Virus record (IMG/VR): IMGVR_UViG_3300025889_017167
Span: 1-60,722 of that record
DNA: 60,722 nucleotides
Source of the DNA: a virus
Strand: one strand, 5' to 3'
Position numbers and translations under genes: made by a program. Below, one piece after another: positions 57,088 through 60,722 of this stretch (its first letter is position 1; each line of letters starts with the position of its first letter). The notes below the pieces were generated by a model that made no database searches, had not been told where the DNA came from, and worked only from the letters and a program-made list of their open reading frames with translations.

Positions 57088-57593
57088 GTAGTACGACGAC
57101 TGCTTCTGTGGACAGCCGTGTAGGAACCTGGGATGCTGCTGCACTGACGCATATTAATTATGTTTGGTATGGTCATCGCCCCGGGTTTCTCGCAAAGCCT
57201 CTCCTTGTGGATATTCGCATGCATGAGGACTATCTTATTGACACCTATTTCACTTTGGGGAAGGAGTTGACAGACAGCACTGAGTGGATTAGGTTGGCGC
57301 AGCTTGCATTGGAGTGTCGACCCGAACTTGATTCTGATTTTGTTTGGCGAACTTTGTGCAGTAAGCAGAATGATTATGGGCCCGATAACATTGCCCGTTT
57401 TGCCCATAAGGGCCTCATTTTGAGGCTCCACGATAAGGTTGCTCGTTTAGAAAATCTGGTAGCTAATAATCGTGCGGCTACGAATGAGCCGGTGGAGGAC
57501 ACGTATATGGACATTATTGGTTATTCGATTATTGGTTTGATGTTGTTAGATGGGAGTTTCTTTTTGCCTATGGGATACTCCTGGCAGGAGTAA
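57084..57593 (+). CDS. DUF1599-like (nucleotide-modification-associated) protein
   Basis: The GTG at 57084 overlaps the upstream stop. The 169-residue protein has SKQNDYGPDNIARFAHKGLILRLHDKVARLENLV and EDTYMDIIGYSIIGLMLL, the pattern of DUF1599 proteins seen with phage nucleotide-modification genes. The acidic helical core resembles all-alpha NTP pyrophosphatases. Function is unproven. Confidence 0.75.
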   Translation: MSSTTTASVDSRVGTWDAAALTHINYVWYGHRPGFLAKPLLVDIRMHEDYLIDTYFTLGKELTDSTEWIRLAQLALECRPELDSDFVWRTLCSKQNDYGPDNIARFAHKGLILRLHDKVARLENLVANNRAATNEPVEDTYMDIIGYSIIGLMLLDGSFFLPMGYSWQE

Positions 57594-57653
57594 ACGAAAG
57601 CTCGCCTCCTAATGCGGTAATATATTGTAGAAGATAGGTTTAAGGAGGCAAGT

Positions 57654-57803
57654 ATGCCAGAGCCAATTGATATTGATGATACAGAGATAGATGTTTCCGA
57701 TTTGCCGTCTAGACCTCGCCGCCCTCGCCGTCGGCGCCGTGGAGGTGGCCGAGACGCCCTTGCTCGTGCCCTCAACCGCATTCGCCCAGGCCGTCGACGG
57801 TAA
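57654..57803 (+). CDS. Small Arg-rich protein, 49 aa
   Basis: A consensus AAGGAGG precedes the ATG. An acidic N-terminal half (PEPIDIDDTEIDVSDL) is followed by an Arg-rich half (RPRRPRRRRRGGGRDALARAL). The basic half could bind DNA or RNA. It resembles the Arg/Gly stretch near the N-terminus of the giant protein. Confidence 0.7.
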   Translation: MPEPIDIDDTEIDVSDLPSRPRRPRRRRRGGGRDALARALNRIRPGRRR

Positions 57804-57837
57804 TTTTAGTTTGTCTTAGCAAGATTGGTAGTTAGGT

Positions 57838-58485
57838 ATGGCGTTAATTACGGTAAGTGACATTGTTACATACATGGACATTTCGTTCACTAACACTCAA
57901 GAAGATGCAGCCGAAATTGTGATTGAAGGGCTGCAGGCTGAACTTGAGGCATACCTTCGACGCCCTATTGAGCAACAGTCGTTTACTGAGACGTATAGAA
58001 TTCCTGATCAGAGCCGAGGTGTTCCTAGCAACCAGTATCACTTTAACTATTCCACGGTTCCTGAGATTGACTCCCCGATGTCTTCTGGTGTCTACCGGTA
58101 TCCTAGATTTTATACTTTGTATCTAAACAGTAGCCCGGTTATTTCGGTGTCGTCGGTTAGTCGCACAGCGTCTTCTCCTACGGCGTCTGCTGTGGCGTTG
58201 GTTGCAGAGACTGATTATATTGTTAGGGACTTTGGTATTGATTTGTATGATGTGTTTTCAAATGACCGTATAACGGTCACGTATACGGCTGGGCTGGATG
58301 GGGCGAACATTAAGGTGTTTAAGTTGTTAATGTTGCGTGCGGCTACCCGGGAAATGCAGAACATGCATGATGACGTGGTTGGCTTGAAGGACTTAACAAC
58401 CCGTAATGTTGCCCCGATGGAGACAGGTTTTACTGAGCGGGAGCTTATGAGCATAAAGAAGTACCGCCGAGTGAGGGTGTCGTAG
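57838..58485 (+). CDS. Head-tail connector protein (gp6-like)
   Basis: This 215-residue protein has the connector layout: a helical start (ITVSDIVTYMDISFTNTQEDAAEIVIEGLQAELEAYLRRPIE), a beta middle (YLNSSPVISVSSVSR), then ITVTYTAGLDGANIKVFKLLMLRAATREMQ and a C-terminal GFTERELMSIKKYRR. It forms the ring beneath the portal. Start set by spacing to the Arg-rich gene. Confidence 0.85.
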   Translation: MALITVSDIVTYMDISFTNTQEDAAEIVIEGLQAELEAYLRRPIEQQSFTETYRIPDQSRGVPSNQYHFNYSTVPEIDSPMSSGVYRYPRFYTLYLNSSPVISVSSVSRTASSPTASAVALVAETDYIVRDFGIDLYDVFSNDRITVTYTAGLDGANIKVFKLLMLRAATREMQNMHDDVVGLKDLTTRNVAPMETGFTERELMSIKKYRRVRVS

Positions 58486-58486
58486 T

Positions 58487-59002
58487 ATGGCGACAAGCAC
58501 GAAAATAGATGTTGATACGAAGAGGCTGCGAATTTTTTTTGCGCAGATGATACGGCGTAGTAGCAACTTTTCACCAGTTTTTACGAAGGCGCTGCGAGAC
58601 ATTGAGAAGGAAGAAGCTAGACATTTTGCAAGTAGGGGCAGTGGGACGTGGCCTCCCCTTGCTGCTTCCACTAGGGCTCAGAAGCGGCGAGAGGGTTTCC
58701 AAGCGGATCTTCTGCAGCGCACGGGAGCGTTGCGTGATAGTTTGGTATCGGGAGGCCCTGGTGGGGTTCGTAATCTTACCCCAAAGACAATGGAGTTTGG
58801 TACTAGCGTAGAGTACGCTGGGTACCATTTTCATGGGGCACAGAAAGGCAACTGGCGGCTGCCAGTTAGAAATCCTTTGGTCCGGGCTGAAACTTTTGCC
58901 AATAGCGTTGCTCAGGATACTGGTGGGTGGATTGTTTATGGTAAAGGGTGGCAGGAAAAGCGGGCGGCTTCAGCGGTTCGTAATTTGAGCGATATTCTCT
59001 AG
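58487..59002 (+). CDS. Tail completion / virion morphogenesis protein (gp10/gpG-like)
   Basis: This 171-residue protein contains GTWPPLAASTRAQKRREGFQADLLQRTGALRDSLVSGG, MEFGTSVEYAGYHFHGAQKGNWRLPVRNPLV, a signature of phage virion morphogenesis proteins that close the tail-head joint. It starts one base after the connector stop. Confidence 0.88.
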   Translation: MATSTKIDVDTKRLRIFFAQMIRRSSNFSPVFTKALRDIEKEEARHFASRGSGTWPPLAASTRAQKRREGFQADLLQRTGALRDSLVSGGPGGVRNLTPKTMEFGTSVEYAGYHFHGAQKGNWRLPVRNPLVRAETFANSVAQDTGGWIVYGKGWQEKRAASAVRNLSDIL

Positions 59003-59018
59003 GATCGGAGGTTGACAA

Positions 59019-59894
59019 ATGATGTCAGGTCCTCGCCTAGCTAAGGCGTATGTATCTAATTATTTGGCTAATGATCTTCCGTCACGGCTTATCACATATC
59101 GGAATCATTGGGGGTTGAGCAGTTCTCAGCTTCCTTCACCGGTTCGCTATTTTACATACGAGCCGTTTGCTTTGGACAAGTGGCCTACAGTTATTACTGT
59201 GGTTATGAATACGGCCAGTGTTCGGCGGGATGGTTATGAGGTTGATGCTGATCCGTCGTTCAGGGTTACTTACAATATGCGCACTTACATTTGGGCCCGA
59301 GATGGTGGTGCCCAAGTTGTTACTGAACAGCGTGACAATCTGACTACTGTTGTTAGGGAAGCTTTGATGGATGGGCCGTCGTTGTCGGCTTATGATTCTG
59401 GGGTTCCGTGTTACCCGAAGATTGATGAAAGTACGATTAGAGAAGAGTTTTCTGATCTTACTCTGATTAAAGGGGAGCGTCTTTTGGCGGGGGGCTACGT
59501 TTCGTATGACTTAGCTCTTGAAGAAATTGTGGACCATGACGCTTTGGGGTTTGTGCAAACGCATGAGAATACGGTGTCTAAGCTGCCTGTTACACCGAAT
59601 GCACCCACTAATGTTATTGCGGTTGCTGGGGATACTCAGATAACTTTGGGGTGGACAGAGTCTACATGGAATGGGGGGGTCTATGAGATTACTGGGTTTA
59701 ATATTCAACAAAGCACGGATTCTGGTGCGACGTGGAGTACTGTGGTGGCTGATACCGGCAATACTGATCCTGTGTATACCGTTACTGGGTTGACTAATGG
59801 GACTTCGTATTTGTTCCGTCTGGCTTCTGTGAATGCGGCGGGGGTAGGAGCGTATTCTGCATCGTCGCTGGCGAAGGTGCCCACGGCAGGATAG
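59019..59894 (+). CDS. Tail protein with C-terminal fibronectin type III domain
   Basis: Good GGAGG before the ATG. The first 190 residues look like a tail terminator-like protein (FRVTYNMRTYIWARDGG, NLTTVVREALMDGP, GYVSYDLALEEIVDHDALG). The last 95 residues are an Fn3 domain: PNAPTNVIAVAGDTQITLGWTES ... GFNIQQSTDSGATW ... YTVTGLTNGTSYLFRLASVNAAGVGAYS. Fn3 domains on phage tails probably bind cell-surface carbohydrate. Confidence 0.85.
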   Translation: MMSGPRLAKAYVSNYLANDLPSRLITYRNHWGLSSSQLPSPVRYFTYEPFALDKWPTVITVVMNTASVRRDGYEVDADPSFRVTYNMRTYIWARDGGAQVVTEQRDNLTTVVREALMDGPSLSAYDSGVPCYPKIDESTIREEFSDLTLIKGERLLAGGYVSYDLALEEIVDHDALGFVQTHENTVSKLPVTPNAPTNVIAVAGDTQITLGWTESTWNGGVYEITGFNIQQSTDSGATWSTVVADTGNTDPVYTVTGLTNGTSYLFRLASVNAAGVGAYSASSLAKVPTAG

Positions 59895-59903
59895 GATATA
59901 GTT

Positions 59904-60722
59904 ATGGCAGCTATTCCTGGCCGCTGGGGCGGTCTTCGTTCAGAACCTTATAAACCTAATCCGCCTGATGCTGATCTTGATGGCATCATTCAGGAGCAGA
60001 CGTTGTGGGAGCGCCCTAAGGGGTTTGTTTTTGCGATGGTGGATGCTGCTGGCAGGTTGGCTGAGGTTGCGGATGGTGCTGATCACCCGCCTGGGGTTGA
60101 TGTGTTTAGGCAGAATTTTGTGTTGGCGAGGCGTGGCGCTAACGGCGTGTTGGAGCGTGTTGATGATGCTCCGAGGCCGTCGTGGGATCGTGGTGATTTG
60201 TCGCCTCGGGATAGGTTTGGTACGTTGGGTGATAGTTTAGGTACGTTGAATAATCCTAAGTTTCGGTTTCTTGAGGACCGTGTAATATTTGGGTATAATC
60301 CTATGGTTCCTGCGAGTGATACTTGGCTTGAGCGCCGGGGTATGCAGCGTCAGGAGCGTATTGATTTTGATTCGTTGACGTTTAATGGTCGTACGATGGC
60401 GTTGTGGGAGCCGACGAATGATTTGGTTGAGCGTGAGCGGCGGCTGGATTTTATTAGAGATGCTTATGGTGATGATGTTGCTGACCATTTGCGGCAGACT
60501 GATGACGGTGTGCCGTTTGAGGAGCGGGTTCCGGCTGATTTGTCTGAGTTGGCTGATGAGTTGCCTGAGGAGTCTTTTTGGTTTACGCATGTTGGGGAGC
60601 CTTTGCCGGATGGTACTAGATTGGTGGGGGCCGGGGTTGTTCATAGGACTAGGCGAGACGCTTTGAATGCTTGTCCTCTTTTTAAGGCAGCTAATGATCC
60701 GCAGTGCGGCGGGGAAATAGCC
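59904..60722 (+). CDS. Uncharacterised virion-module protein, cut by window edge
   Basis: The frame is open from the ATG at 59904 to the right edge (273 codons, no stop). It starts MAAIPGRWGGLRSEPYKPNPPD and is rich in Asp, Arg and Gly, with LFKAANDPQCGG at the visible end. Its style (charged, DxxGxL-rich) recalls the giant protein. Position after the tail gene suggests a tail component or another large virion protein. Confidence 0.75.
   Translation, partial: MAAIPGRWGGLRSEPYKPNPPDADLDGIIQEQTLWERPKGFVFAMVDAAGRLAEVADGADHPPGVDVFRQNFVLARRGANGVLERVDDAPRPSWDRGDLSPRDRFGTLGDSLGTLNNPKFRFLEDRVIFGYNPMVPASDTWLERRGMQRQERIDFDSLTFNGRTMALWEPTNDLVERERRLDFIRDAYGDDVADHLRQTDDGVPFEERVPADLSELADELPEESFWFTHVGEPLPDGTRLVGAGVVHRTRRDALNACPLFKAANDPQCGGEIA

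Noticed and set aside
1-60722. Signs of lysogeny such as an integrase, excisionase or attachment site
   Set aside because: No integrase or recombinase motif was seen in any frame read; the window is incomplete, so temperate growth is neither supported nor excluded.

Overview
The window looks like a contiguous piece of a tailed double-stranded DNA phage (Caudoviricetes, HK97-fold capsid, siphovirus-like connector and tail genes) that infects an actinobacterium. The actinobacterial link rests on a WhiB-like regulator, an r1t-type holin, an actinobacterial-style ferredoxin, ThyX, and many promoters placed so that the ATG is at the transcription start (leaderless mRNA). A secreted protein with a long TTTTTVPTTTT linker resembles surface proteins of Acidimicrobiia; that host guess is inference. 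Genes run off both edges. I saw no integrase, no tRNA and no CRISPR array.

Layout. 1-1.9 kb (minus): two paralogous pentapeptide-repeat proteins and three small genes. 2.0-7.6 kb (minus): one operon from a promoter at 7568-7596: HAD-like phosphatase, ThyX, a histone-deacetylase-fold hydrolase with a complete active site, a small conserved protein, and a HARP/SNF2 helicase interrupted by an intein. 7.6-11.8 kb: primase-helicase, a replisome accessory protein, SSB, thymidine kinase and a zinc-ribbon protein, with an inverted-repeat cluster at 7755-7807. 11.8-14.3 kb: a secreted Thr-rich protein, small membrane proteins, a holin and a candidate small RNA. 14.3-15.3 kb: RecA. 15.3-19.6 kb (minus): a glycan/sugar cassette (glycosyltransferase, sugar C-methyltransferase, NDP-sugar epimerase, LicD-like transferase, methyltransferase). 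20.1-29.6 kb (plus): WhiB, single-strand annealing protein, Cas4/RecB-like nuclease, a second glycosyltransferase, two HNH nucleases, a ParB-like / PAPS-reductase-like / ParB-like trio, MazG, a DUF932 protein and a ferredoxin.

29.6-33.1 kb (minus) is the terminase large subunit with two inteins. 33.1-60.7 kb (plus) is the virion module: portal, MuF-like minor head protein, prohead protease, an acidic protein, a giant 2845-residue protein ending in a kinase-like domain, accessory head proteins, and the major capsid protein with its own terminator. Then comes a B12-type ribonucleotide reductase with a fourth intein, inserted among the structural genes, followed by regulators, the head-tail connector, tail genes and a gene cut by the right edge.

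The most interesting signals are these: four related inteins that all carry the Trp-Cys-Thr signature of class 3 inteins; the HDAC-fold enzyme beside the SNF2 helicase; the recurrent leaderless promoter layout; a short Cys/His module (LGCxGxHxxG...PC) reused in three virion-module proteins; and the giant protein with its kinase-like C-terminus. All functional statements come from reading motifs by eye; no database search was run.
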